Origin: Corythucha ciliata
Lineage: Eukaryota > Arthropoda > Insecta > Hemiptera > Tingidae
Direction: 5' to 3'
Length of the DNA: 64,000 nt
Assembly: GCA_038030265.1 (NCBI GenBank)
Contig: CM075942.1
Coordinates: 50,496,751 to 50,560,750, forward strand
The translations under genes were made by a program, and so were the position numbers. Positions 45,721 through 57,952 of the stretch are shown piece after piece (the stretch's first letter is position 1; each line of letters begins with the position of its first letter). The notes beneath the pieces are model-generated. The model was not told the DNA's origin. It searched no databases and saw nothing but the letters and a program-made list of their open reading frames with translations.

Positions 45721-45961
45721 GTTAATGAAACTTTCCCAAATTTAATGTGTCTGACGAGCCAGTCTGACGTGCTTGTGGTGCCTGCAGTGACGGCGATTGA
45801 TTGTAATTTTAAGAAGTGATGGTAAATTTCCGATCACGGCTCTTCAAATAGCTTAATAAAACTACTGAGAGTTTCTAAACTTATCCGGCATTTTAGGGAG
45901 CCAGATTTTGAAATTATTACGTTGTTGACATTTTTCAATGGTTAAATATGAAAACGTTTTT

Positions 45962-46986
45962 AATGTGATTATATGAATTTATGTACACGCGTACGCGGCC
46001 TTTCCCTGTTCGAGCTAAAGAACTGATAACGCGACTCGGAATAGAACTTGATACCCTCCTACAAACCACGGTAAGTCCTTTTCTCCCATGGCTCCTCCCG
46101 GATCCCCAAATTAACCTCACTCTCCGCAAATTTTCCAAACACTCAGACGCCCCTCGTGTAATCCGCCAAGAATTCTTTCATATCCTAAACAAATATCAAG
46201 ACTTTCAAACAATATATACTGATGGTTCCAAAACGTCACAGGGAGTGGGTTGCGCATTTTATGCTCCGCCTACTACCTCCTCTGTACACCCATTACCGCC
46301 AGCCTCATCCGTGTATACTGCAGAACTTTATGCTATCCTTTTCTCCCTTGATTTCGTCTGCCATTGTCCATCTTCTAAATTTCTCATAATCACCGACCCT
46401 TTTAGCTCCCTACAAGACCCCGAGTCACATCGGGATCCCAGGAAATGAACATGTTGACTCCCAAACCAAGTTAGCTACTTCTCTTCTACCTGTGACTCCT
46501 GTACCACTCCCATTTCGTGATGAAAAACACAAACTAAAAACCATCCTTTGGAATAAATGGAAAGACTTATGGAATCAAAAAACGTCACAGCTACAATCAA
46601 TTCATCCCAGAGTTCACGATAAAAAAAATTTAAATATTCCACACTACACTCGTAAAGACCAAATTAATATTCTACGCCTCAAGACAGGTCACACCCGCAT
46701 AACTCACAGTTATTTCCTTACTAACCGAGTCAGACCTGCCAAACCCCCCTAATTATTCCCTATATCATACTAGATTGTCCAATGTACCGAACACAAAGAA
46801 CATCCCACAATTTGAAAAACACGTTACCCGAGATATTCCAAACGGCTAACTTAGACGACCTCCTAAACTTTATGAAAAACATTCGACTGTACGACGAAAT
46901 TTAACTAGCGTGGTATCTATGAAACTGCAATAGCGGGCTAATGACCTAGCAGTCGATGCCCCTTGAGAAAAAAAAATGTGATTATA
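45962..46986 (+). mobile_element. 5'-truncated I-like LINE insertion with 12-bp target duplication
   Basis: AATGTGATTATA at 45962-45973 is repeated at 46975-46986 and flanks a body at 45974-46974 that ends in a short A tail. This is a textbook target-primed insertion. Confidence 0.85.
45981..46903 (+). pseudogene. LINE ORF2 C-terminus: RNase H plus tail
   Basis: The first frame (45981-46448) carries RNase H motifs: TIYTDGSKTSQGVGCAFYAP, SVYTAELYAI and FLIITD. A deletion joins this to SHIGIPGNEHVDSQTK in another frame, removing the segment between the Asp motif and the last catalytic block. The tail frame (46492-46752) has RLKTGHTRITHSYFLTN, a conserved post-RNase H segment of I-like, RNase H-bearing LINEs. 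No reverse transcriptase remains. Confidence 0.82.
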
Positions 46987-49900
46987 AAAATTGTGTACCC
47001 TATTCTATATTTCAATGAGGTTCCGTATCCTAATACACATCTATTGGAAAACATGGAAAAGTGCGCATGAAAGTGATAGTGTAGGGGGAGGGGGGTTTTA
47101 TAATTAGGACGCAAATGCCCCCTTGAAAAAGCCAAATTCTTCCTCAAATTATTTCTGAATTAGTCATGCATAAATATTTCGATTCTTTCGTTAGAAATGC
47201 AATATTGTACATGAAGGAGTTTTACTTGAAGCCCGATGACGACAATTTTTGGCTGAAGGCGCGCGAGAAATAGGTCGGACCGTATGAAATTGTTGTAAAT
47301 CAGCTCGAATTACGGCCGCCATATTGTTTTATGGCTCGGCTCTGAACCAAAAATTAAGCCCTCAAATGTGAGAGACACGTTCATGAAAAAATCTTGCGCA
47401 AATCGGGGATCCTCAGCGCTTGAAAGGGAGTTGAACACGGGGCATAGAATACATTTGTAGCTCCACCAGCTGGGGGGCGATTTGGGATTTGAGGCGAAAT
47501 TTCAGTTGTAGACACGCTAGGACAAGGGTGGGATGCAATGGACTTAAAAGAGATGCCCATAGTATCCAAATTCGGCGAGCATGGAAAATCATTTTTTTAT
47601 ACAAAGATGCGTAAAAGAAGCTGCTGCATGATCCACGCGCGGGATTAATTGATCGCTCCAATGGTTGTTTTCGAACTCAGGGCAGTCTAATGTAGTTCTT
47701 AACAGCGCTTCAACCCGGAAAGAGTCTGAAAAAAGCGCTGAAACGGCGGAAATACTAAAATTTCCTACAGCTATCTTGAATAACAGCCGTCCTATGCGAT
47801 GTCGCGATTGCCTCCAATTTTAAAATCAACTCATCAGCCATCCAGAACACGCCTGCAAAGTTTGAAAGCTCGACTCAAAAGTGCACGATTTTCGAACCTG
47901 CTCCTCGACTACAACTACAGTGATTAAAAAACCGGCGAGAGGCCTAAAATCTTGTTATTCTTTTATTATAATTGTGTTACAGTGTTCCTTTATATTGCCT
48001 TCCTTGCAAGAGGATGCACGCCTGTTTTTTACCTGCTGGATGTACCAATCAGGAGGGGGAAGGGGATTCTACGTTTGATTCCTCCGCTTCCTGCAGGCAC
48101 GCTAGTTTTACATTCCAAAATTAATTTTTAAAATTAAATCCCCGGACCAGCCGGGCCCGATGGCGTCCCTATTCACGATGCTCATCACTAATTTTCCCGC
48201 GGGGGCGCCCTCGCCCACTGGCTTGCGACCGAAATTATAAACGCTTAACGTTGTACAAGTGACATTTTTAATAATAAAAATAATTCCCCATTTTCACTAA
48301 TAAAACCCATGACGATCACAGTAAAAAGGATGTAATAATTTTACGATCATTATTTCCTTTCAGATCATTGAAATATCACGTCCGCATTCAGTCCATTCTC
48401 TCTTTTTCTTTCTCTCTTAGCTTCCCCTAGTGAGTACTATCTTATTCGCCCAGTTATAAATCAAACAAGCCAGAACTTCTGGCTTCTTTTCCCCCTTTTC
48501 CAACAGTTTTGAAAATTTACGACCCACTGACCCTCACCAAGATAACAATACACCGATAAAACAGTCTCGAATTCGACCATGCGGATCTTCCAGAACGATG
48601 ACTCTTTTTTTCCTCACCGACTGGACTACCTGACCGCTTTTCCTCGCCGTTTCATTCAAACCGATTTTTATGGGGTTCTGTGAGAAAAAAGAATGAAGAT
48701 GAGACTGGTGTTTCTGTCTTTTAAATTGGGTTAGTACTAACTCACAAATTATACCCTAAACCCCTTCAGCAAAGTTTCTAAAGCAACACGCTACTCCCAT
48801 AAATAGAACCCTTCCTCAGGGAAAAATATATTGTTATTAAACTGAGGGCAAAATGAGAATTAATTTATTTCTCCCATCCCCTTCATGGCTTACAGTATTT
48901 CGTTTGCTCTTATTTGTGATGGCGGTGGAAGGGGAGCTCCTTCAGGAAGAACGGACGTATATTTTATTGCCTGAAGTTCAAACGAGGCTTAAATAACAAA
49001 GTTTTAAGTTTTCACGACGATTTTATGGGTATTAGTGCAAGGCTCATCAACTAACAACCATCGGAAATTCCAACTTAACTTTTTTCTCAATGGGGAATAT
49101 GAAGAAGAAAGAGATAGGAACTACCTATGTAATTTATAATACTACTTTTTTGGAATTTTTCTTTTGTTTGTGTTGTATCATGAGTATAATCGATAAAACG
49201 ATTAAACGCGTATTAGATAAATTACGTTTAAGTCCACCGTACTTCTCTTCACATCGTAAGCTTGAAGGACTTCTACATATGCGATACTATCCCCCCTCGC
49301 CCTGTTTTATTTTCTATGACAGAAGGTTTTGTAATTCTAAACCGCTTTGCAGGGTCTTCCAACCGTCACCCCCACCCCCTTGACAACCACCTCAGTGTGT
49401 GGTAATCATTATAATGATTAGAATCCGATATTGAGTATTACGTCTGGTCGGAGGGGTCGACGGCGTGCGAGTTCTTATTTCAAAAGACGTCCAAAGAAGG
49501 GTTGGTGACGACCGTGCAAGAGAAAGGGCTTTTTAAGCACTTAAGGTGATGGAGGGCGGCAGATGGGTTGGTTGATTGCGAATGACGGAGTGAAGAGAGC
49601 AAGGAAGAATAAAGAAAGAGAAAAAAAGGGTTGGTTGTAGAGGCAACACATGGGCAATTCTCGCTTTGGTGGAGGCTTTTTGAATGCAATCCTTTGTCTG
49701 AACTCTGAGTCTAAGAGCATCTTGAACAGAAAAAATACTCCCAGAGCGATTCTAAAGATTTTTCTTGCTTTCTTTCTCGGTTCATTTTGGAAACGGAGCA
49801 GTCTTCCTAGAGAAACAAAAATTGTTCGTTCATTTTGGAGTTTACGCGTACATGGAGGAATGCCACAATTATTCAAACGATTCAGCCTAAGAACTCTGCT

Positions 49901-50430
49901 AATTAACATCAAAATAATGAGAAACATCCTTCATAACAACTGTCATTTTATACCTACTCATAAATTGTGGGGGGGGGGGGTCAGTGTTTCACTCAAACAT
50001 TCTGATCCAGATGACGGACGTGGAGGAGCGAGACAACTTTCAGCTTTAGGTTTTGGGCGAAAACCAGCTACATTTCTCATAAATTGAGTGACCCGAGGGG
50101 CTCATAATGAATCGCGTACGGCTCGAGAAAATGAGCCCACAATTTCCAAATGGGGCAAACTCACGTACTCAGGTTTCCCGATAAGGAGAATTTTTAACAA
50201 TCCGTTAAAAGCGTTTGCGGCGTTTTCCTAGTGACGATAGCACCCCACCTCCCACCCAATCCGTTTTTTTTTTTTTTAACTTTATTGTTTATGTAAACAT
50301 TATATTGGGCTCTTATATTTATTATAGTAGGCTTAGCCTAATTCACCGGAGACGTGAGTGTAGGGAGCATCCCATCGGCTGTCCTACTTTTGTTGTCTGA
50401 TACATTTAATATCACAGTCTAGGTTAGAAT
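46987..50430. other. No gene recognised
   Basis: No splice-supported exon, RNA gene or transposon boundary identified. The frames at 49541-49927 (-) and 49650-50087 (+) overlap and show no domain. G10 at about 49970-49980. Confidence 0.45.
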
Positions 50431-52215
50431 CACAGATAAATATCATTCTTTATTATCACAGATTTGCACAGCGCAGCTTATACGTCCCAATTCTCATTTA
50501 GGAAATCCTTAGGGAGCTTGCGTTTCAGCCGCCGTTGATGTCGCGGTGGAGGTACACTGGCTGCGAGGTCCGCGATGAGACGATTGGGGTGACCGGGTGA
50601 CTAACCATCGAAGTGTAGAGTCTGGTGTATGCTGACTTCACAACACTGGCTACGTACGGGATGTAATGTCGAGTTCCGAACATACCAGGGGGCGTCCGAG
50701 ATTAATCTTAGGACCCGGTTCTGAGTAAACTGGATTCGTTTGATGTGCGAGTTCGCCGCAGATCCCCATAGGCCACAGCTATACATCCATATAGGACGAA
50801 TCAAGCTCATATAGAGGATTCTTTTCGTCGATAAGCTAATGGGGGATTGCCTGTCAAGTAGGCTTTTCAGCTGGCGAATTCGATGCCTGATCCTGGTGAC
50901 GAGGTGGTCTACGTGACATTTCCACGGGAGTTTTTGGTCCATTACCAGTCCCAAATAACGGATGGATGGTTTATCCGGTTTTTCGGTGTCATTTAGGTGG
51001 ACTGCCGCTGTGGTACGTTGCCTTCTAAGGGTAAAGTTTACCACGGCCGATTTTTGCGGGTTTATTAGCACCCTCCATTTCTGACACTTGTAAAAATAAG
51101 TTGGTAATTTGTTCCGCTTCAAGTTGGTCATTATTCGAAGCAAGAACAGCAACGTCGTCCGCAAAGTGAGCAAGAGTAAGGCCATTGTTACTTGGAAAGT
51201 CACTAGTGTATATAAGGTACAAAAGTGGTCCCAAAATGCTTCCTTGAGGAACCCCCGCTAGAATCGCAGCTGCTGATGAGATTGCCCCTCGATAGCTGAC
51301 AGCAAAGGTTCGTCCAGTAAGGTACGACAGGAGCAATCGATAATTAATAAGTATCGGGTAAATGTGGCTTTGCCTTCGATAGCAGACCAGGATGCCAAAC
51401 CTTGTCGAACGCCTTTTCCGTATCAAGAAATGTGCCTAGACACACATTTTTCTCTTCGTAAGCCTCAGTAATTTTTTCCATAACTCTGTGGAGTTGCTGG
51501 GGACAGGAATGGCTCGACCGAAAGCCGAACTGCGTGGCAGGGATGATGCCTTTAAGGTGCTCCAGGATGGTTGGATAGAGAAGCCTTTCCAGAATTTTCG
51601 AGGGGTGGGGAATGAGGCTTATGGATCTGTAACTGGAAGGCTCGGTCCTTGGTTTGTTTGGCTTCTTGATCATGACTATTCGAGCATGCTTCCACGCCGC
51701 GGGAATGTGGCAAGTTCTGAGGATGGCATTATAAATCTGCGTTAGGAAAACCAGGCTCTTTTGTGGGAGGAGCTTGAGAAGGGGTTGGGTGATGCCGTCG
51801 TGTCCTGGCGCTTTCTTTGTTGGAGACCGATTGATTGTATTTTTAACCTGTGCTGGAGTGAAAAATCCTTTGAACGGGGTGATTTCTAGGGGAATATCCA
51901 ATTGGTCCAATATGAGTTGAGAGAATTGCGTATCCAAGTCCCGATTAGGCTGGAATTGGTCTGAGAGCATATTTATAAAAATATTGCACTTCTCATGTGG
52001 GGTGGTATGCCAAACTGATCCCATTTTCAAAGGAGGTATGTCGGATTAGTCTCGAGTGAGCTTTTTAGTGTGTTTCCACAAGGATCCGTCGTTGGCGTGA
52101 AGTGACGTGAGACTTTGGCGCATGGCAGCGTCTCTTTCCTGTTTGATAGCTCTCTTAAGTTCACGAGTGGCTCGATTATAATCCGTATTGTGAGATGGAT
52201 GGCTGTGACACAACA
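50431..52215 (-). mobile_element. Jockey-like LINE, 5'-truncated
   Basis: The minus-strand element has ORF2 ending at 50478 (KLPKDFLNENWDV then stop), followed by a short 3' UTR with AATAAAGAATG. No poly(A) tail or target duplication was confidently found. The 5' end is lost near 52215. Confidence 0.8.
50478..52215 (-). pseudogene. Jockey-like reverse transcriptase, frameshifted
   Basis: Reverse transcriptase of a non-LTR retrotransposon, spread over several frames. In order: KKAPGHDGITQPLLKLLP, PSSYRSISLIPHPSKILERL, ATQFGFRSSHSCPQQL, DTEKAFDKVWHPGLLSKA, then in the next frame GVPQGSILGPLLYLIYTSD and the catalytic AHFADDVAVLAS. NPQKSAVVNF and RYLGLVMDQKLPWKCHVDHL follow. The PWYVRNSTLHP region and the absence of RNase H point to the jockey clade. 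Frameshifts near 52027, 51370 and 51100 and again near 50600 make it inactive. The endonuclease half is missing. Confidence 0.88.
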
Positions 52216-55200
52216 ATAACACAATAAACCTTTCAGTCCTCTTTACGACGACCGTGATGATGAAAATTGAGTTCCTTGTCTGCTATAGCATGCTTGATGA
52301 GATGGACAACTGAAGAAAAGGAAGATTCACGGGAACCCAATGAGATCCCAGCATTTACTCACAGCAACCCCCTCCTTCCACTCCCAATCGAGGAGCCACG
52401 TACTTGCCCCAATAAAAGCGAATCAGTGCGTCTTTTCAATACAAGCCACCCAAGGGCCTACGGAAACTGGGGATTAGTACATTTTCCCACCACTTTAGGT
52501 GCGAATTTGCCACCAGAAGCAACGAATTAGTAATTTCATCAATTTCAGCGCAGTGATCCAAGTTCAGAATGGCCAATTTGTCTCAATTATACCAGCAATT
52601 TTGTATCTCTTTTCATGTTTTAATAATGCTTTTACTTGAATTCATAAAGTCTCCCAAGTAATAAATGCCGATCGTACAGACGAAATATCGAATTCTCAGG
52701 GGGTAAATCACTATTTTAAGGACGAAAGTGCATAATCTTCAGGTTAATTTATAATTTCAGTATTGAAGTCTCCCTGTGCCATTTAGTTAAGTTTGGCGAG
52801 CCTCCCTGATGGCTACTGAGCCAAATAGTCGACCGTCGAGGATAAAATATGAAATGTTTGTTTATTTTCGAAGTCCAAAGCAATCACACTCTGGGGCAAT
52901 CACGACTAACGTTCGATTAAATCCACTCTAAGGCAACCGTACATTGCTGATAGCCCAAATGACTAGCCAGTATATCGAGATATTGTTCTAGAAGCCCGAA
53001 AGCTCTAAACAGGAAGCGATAGTTAGTATTCAGCATTTAAATTGAATATTTTAAGCCAGAATCACTTTTCCCATAATATCTTCCATAACACGTGTCCACC
53101 TTCTTCCGGAAAACATAACCGTTCTCTCTTTCAGATTTTATACTTCGTTTGTTATTGAGAAAACAATTTAGAAGACACGAAACGAGGTGGTCGAGAGCCA
53201 GAGACCCCCAGATGAGATAGTGAAAGAGGAAATGACAGCTTTAGTTAGTCGAGATAAGTATATATAAGACTCGAGAGGAGCCCCGTGGAACGGAGGATTT
53301 AACAAGATGTCGCTAGCGCAAGAAGATTGATTAGATTTAAGTGGAATCAGCCAATTTGAGAGAAGACAATTGGGATAATTGCTTTGACAGCTTCTGAAGA
53401 GAAGTCTCTTGTATTTCCGCCTCTTCTAACGCCAATTTTTATACCGAAAGTTTGCCATTGACAGTGGTTACAACTACTAATTGGACCATGATTGGATGAT
53501 GATGATACATACAAGGGATTTGCACGATTTGTGTGTGTGTGTGTTTCTTTTTTTCACGTGAAACCCTCATTGCAATAAATAAAAGAAACCAATCGCAAAA
53601 AGTTGTAAAAAAAACCGTCCCCTCTCTACATTTCCAGAACAAACAATAACGCTACTTTTCCCTTCAGCCTCCTGAAGCAAACATACGAATTTGACGAATG
53701 GAAGCTGACGCTCTTGATCTCTCCCCCCATCGGTGACCCCGCCGCTGATCGATACGCTGCTCCAGGATTAAACGACGACTGCTTTTATCCCATTTTCCCT
53801 ATTTCATAAGGCCAGCCCACAGTCCTCATACTCTTTTAGTTGTGGGGAGCGGGTGCGGGGGTCTTCATATAGCTCAATAGTTTTAAAAGCGTTGAGAATT
53901 GAGTTCTTGGAGTCCAGGGCTATACCGATACTGCGAGACCAAGAATTGACCATTCGAAGTTTGTTTTAAAGCTACAGAGTGGAAAGCTCTAAATATAACT
54001 ATCACTTACAGCTAAACCAGATGGTGGTTTTTTGGGTGTGTGACGGGCACCCCGAAGGAGAGGGTAGGACGATGTTCGGCCTGAATAAATGTGGGAGGGA
54101 CTGCGTGTCGGAACGTGCCTTGAATTCATTTTATACAAATACGTTTCACGTCCTCCGCAATTTATTTTAAACCATCTCCCACTCCTTCTGCCGAAGCATT
54201 TTCCGTCAGTCACAGCGTTCCCTTATTTTCTCTCTACGTCTCCTCCTTAAAACTCTTCTGTTTCATATCCTCGTACACCACTAAACTTTTTAAACATCTC
54301 TGTAACTTATACTAGGGCTCGCCGAAAGAAACGACGGAGTTCTAGACGAAGATTATGCCGTGTAAACGTTCTCGTAGGAAATTAAATTCAAATGTTTACA
54401 AAGAGGCTACAAAACTATTTAAACGCTTGTCTTTCGGTGGCTTTCAATTAACGATAGACCCTAGTGAACACAATGGGTGGTGGTCGCTGAAGCTTTTTGA
54501 TTCACGGGAGGGTGAAACTGATAAATTTATAAACCGAGCAACCGAGGTTGGTGTAGTGTGGAGGGGAGGTGCGAGAAGATGACGACAAACAATAGGCGGG
54601 CTGATTGGGAGCATTGAAGGCAATCAGGAGAATATTCATCTTCCTTAGAGGGGATAGCGAGGAAAACGAGGGCGTCACTTTTCCCCCAGTTATTAATTTG
54701 AAAACTTTTGCAGGAAAAAGAAGCTGAAAAGTAAGACACTTTTAAATAATTTTCTAAAACTTTCCAAAGTATATTTCTCTGTCATTTTAGTTCATGAGAC
54801 TTTCATTTATATCAAAGTTTTGTGAAGAAGAAATGTACAGGAAAAAAATGCATGTGAAGAGGAAAAGAGCGGAGTTGTCTCAACAGTGACACTGCTGATT
54901 TATCTTCTTTCTACCAGTGGCAAATTCAAGCACCGGGGAAAAGGGAAAATTCCAGGATCTGCGAGGTATAGTTTATACCTGGCGCACACGCACTTTCACT
55001 TCGTTCCTTACTGCGGGGAGCGGACCATTCAACGAAGAGTTAAGGCTAGTTCAGTGGCAAGTTTGGAGAAGACCATTGCAGGGTCTAATCGTGCGGAGAG
55101 TGATAGGGCACCATCAGCCTACCGGATGACCAAAAAGGTGTTTATTGGACGTACTGGTTTCATTTATATTGTAATGTTGCGGGCATCCGCTGGGATTGAG

Positions 55201-55528
55201 AGGTACTTCTCGGAGCTCGGGAAAGGTTCGCCCCTAGAAATCGTCAAAGTACTGTGTGTTTGAGACGGCGATTTTCACAACAAGGAACAAGGACGAGATT
55301 GTCTCAATGAGGTGATGAAATTCCTTAGGTGACGCCGAGACCACTCCTACAGTAGGCATCCACCGAGCCCTAACACCGCCGCTGAACCTGGCGATGGCTG
55401 AGATCGCTCTCTGGAGTAGCACGAAGGCGCTGGGTCGAACGTCGGCTTCACAGACCTCAGCAAGAAGTGCTAGCAGAAAAGTGGTCGCGTTGAACGTAAA
55501 AACAATGTCGTAACAAGCGCTTACGGTC
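52216..55528. other. No gene recognised
   Basis: No supported exon. (GT)n at about 53528-53544. The open frames at 54355-54582 and 54886-55263 lack domains. Confidence 0.45.
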
Positions 55529-55546
55529 GAAGTCTGTAGTGATGCA

Positions 55547-55670
55547 CGAGACCGAGACCGAGACGAGACCATCATTTCTGGAGCGAGACCGGGACGAGAC
55601 CACTATTTTCGAGACGAGACCGAGACCGAGACGAGACCACTATTTTCGAGACGAGACCGAGACTGGTCTC
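55547..55670. repeat. GAGACCGAGACGAGACC subterminal repeats, left
   Basis: Tandem purine-rich units, including two copies of CCACTATTTTCGAGACGAGA. In such elements, subterminal repeats are typical transposase-binding sites (established for hAT, inferred here). Confidence 0.85.
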
Positions 55671-56125
55671 TGGACTGTTATGGGCCTTCTCCTCCGGGCT
55701 GTGGTGGATCCAAGGGGTGGACCTATCCCCCCCCCCGCCCTAACGCACAAAATGACATAAAATAATGGGAAAAAATTTACTTTTTGTAAAATTATCATAG
55801 GAATCACGCACATGTCTTCTTCTTTCAGGAATTATATTTGATGGTTTTCGCACGATCAGGGAGGGAAATGATACTTCCCCTTCCAGGTACCTCAACAGGG
55901 AAGTTGATTGTTACTTGAAAAGATGAGCTAGGTGAAAAAAGTATTTTTTTCACTCACTAGTGAAGGAAAGTAAGGCAAAATGCCAATAATTTCACATTTT
56001 CCCTCGCAAGCGAAGGAAACAGGAAGGTTTTCAATCACTAGTGAAGGAAAGTGAAAAAAAGTTCTGTATTCAATTAGAGTACCCTTGCCTCCGAACACTT
56101 CCAGGAAAGACAATTAAACCTGTTG

Positions 56126-56410
56126 GTCGTGCGAAAAATAATATCCACAACTCGTGAGGAAGAAGCTTTCACTCTGCTCGTTGTTTTTAGCTCACTCGGC
56201 TCCGCCTCGTGAGCCAAACACAACTCGCAGGTAAAACTCCATTTCCTTCACTTGTTGTGAAATATACTATTATTTCACCTGTCGCGCGAAAAATATCGTG
56301 CATAACTCAATTCACTTGCTCGTACTCATTTAGCCGACTCGGCTTTGCCTCGCCAGGAAAGTACTCGCAAGTAAAATGGCACTTACGTGTCTCGTTATAT
56401 GTAAGATACT
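56126..56410. repeat. Dispersed repeat, related to 3540-3745
   Basis: Two diverged units share GCGAAAAATA, CACAACTCG/CATAACTCAATTC and CGGCTCCGCCTCG/CGGCTTTGCCTCG, plus AACTCGCAGGTAAA/TACTCGCAAGTAAA. GAAATATACTATTA follows. It lies within the hAT-like element. Confidence 0.6.
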
Positions 56411-56681
56411 ATTTTTTTTTAAACAGCTGATTATTTTAGAGCCTAGGGGATAAAACACTCACTTTATCGCCGTGGCCCAGAAAATCAGCCCATGTTTTGA
56501 TAAAAAAATACTGTACACACCGCGTCAAAAAAGTGATTTTGGGGTCTCGAGAAAAGGCCAGGCTTGGCTACGCCTCGCCCGTCCAATTTTTTCTCTCGGC
56601 CTCCAAAAAATCGCTTTCTTGCCTAGGCGTATAATCTACTGTTCCTAAGATCATTCTTAAAGAAGTGTTTAAGCAGATGTT

Positions 56682-56790
56682 CATCGTGCGTAAAGACCTA
56701 CTGTACACACACCGTGCGGTAAAGAGCTCACGGTAAAAGAGTTCACTCTTTACCGCACGGCGTGTGTAAAGTAGGTCTTTAAGCACGATG
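56682..56790. repeat. Hairpin with ~45-bp arms
   Basis: CATCGTGCGTAAAGACCTAC... (56682-56726) pairs with ...GTAGGTCTTTAAGCACGATG (56746-56790). The loop is about 19 bases and there are only a few mismatches. ACCGTGCGGTAAAGAG is near the tip. Confidence 0.88.
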
Positions 56791-57231
56791 GGTGAAGGGA
56801 GTGGACCGTGAGTGGAACCGTGGAAATTATATCCCAAAAAGGTCAAAGTCAGTTGATTATGTTGGTGAGTTGGTAGAAGAATTGAGGCAGGGAAGCCCGC
56901 TTTCATCTTACGCGCTACTTTTGTTTTTTCTTTTTTATTTCTCTGAAATGAAGTTGTGTGGCAAATGGGAGACTTTACGGAACCGTTAAATTAAATAATT
57001 ATGAACCTAATTGGCTTTAAAAGGCTTTGTACGATCGAAGGTAAAAAAAGCGTACGATCCTGAAGCGTATAGTCGCACTATAAACTCTACCGATGATGGC
57101 ACTGGACTTCATCTCGTGTCACAAACATCGTGCCTCGTTCGTTAAAAGCTCCTTTATGCCTACGTATCGTAATAAAAAAAAGGGTTAGGGTTCCCGAGGG
57201 GCCGGTGAAATACATTGCAACCTATGGGTGC

Positions 57232-57335
57232 CCGCGCACTAGGCAGCAAAGATTTTCTGGCTGGGCTGCCACTAGAACAAGCCTAACTGCACAGCAGCCA
57301 ACTGGCTGCCGCGGCCAGGCTGCTTAGTGCAAGGT
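57232..57335. repeat. Short inverted repeat, MITE-like
   Basis: GCACTAGGCAGC near 57236 and GCTGCTTAGTGC near 57320 pair 11 of 12, with GGCTGGGCTGCC/GGCCAGGCTGC between. About 100 bp. No target duplication recognised. Confidence 0.4.
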
Positions 57336-57811
57336 AACCATAATTTTGCGTTTGAAACTTCCCTGGGCCGCTATCATCAAACTCGACACCGCTATTTTTT
57401 TTTTTTTTTTTTTTTTTAACTAACATTGCCAGTTGAAGCATGAGAAGGAGGGTCTGATGTATGAGGGGGGATTGTGCACCTCTGCCTCGTCGTGTCTGAG
57501 AAGGGAAGTCTCTTGCTTGAACTAAATGAGCTGGCATGGGCGAGATTTTGAGTTGACTCGTTGAATTCTCAACTGTTCCGCTTTCACGTTCTCAGTGTGA
57601 CGATTGCTTTGAAGGCACGATTCTATTTTGGGGCAATTACAAAGCTATTCGGTCATTAATCAATGTATCACTTATCTTCCTTGGTGCCACGAGCCACCAA
57701 GGAAGGAAAGCAAAGTATAAATTCATCTATCGTCGTCATCTGTAATCATTGAGGCGAGAATAGGATCACTCGTCACTAATATCACACATACTTTGAATTC
57801 GCGCCTTTAAC

Positions 57812-57944
57812 TTTTCGAGACGAGACCGAGACTTTCGAGACCGAGACGAGACCGACTTTTCATGATCGAGACCGAGACCATCCCCTCATGAGCGAGACCG
57901 AGACCACTCAAGTCTCGTCTCGGTCTCGGTCTCGTGCATCACTA
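57812..57944. repeat. GAGACCGAG subterminal repeats, right
   Basis: Mostly direct-orientation purine units, with the last ~33 bases inverted as the terminal repeat of the hAT-like element. Confidence 0.85.
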
Positions 57945-57952
57945 GAAGTCTG

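Larger units (their letters stand above)
55529..57952. mobile_element. hAT-like non-autonomous element, 2.4 kb, with 8-bp target duplication
   Basis: Perfect 33-bp terminal inverted repeats beginning TAGTGATGCACGAGACCGAG occupy 55537-55569 and 57912-57944. They are flanked by the exact 8-bp duplication GAAGTCTG (55529-55536 and 57945-57952). TAGTG-type ends plus 8-bp duplications define the hAT superfamily. The inner side of both ends is packed with GAGACCGAGACGAGACC-type direct repeats. The interior holds other repeats and a large hairpin but no transposase. Confidence 0.9.

Noticed and set aside
55547..55670. GAGACC array as a CRISPR or satellite
   Set aside because: Units are short, variable and lack unique spacers. 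They are subterminal repeats of a bounded hAT-like element.
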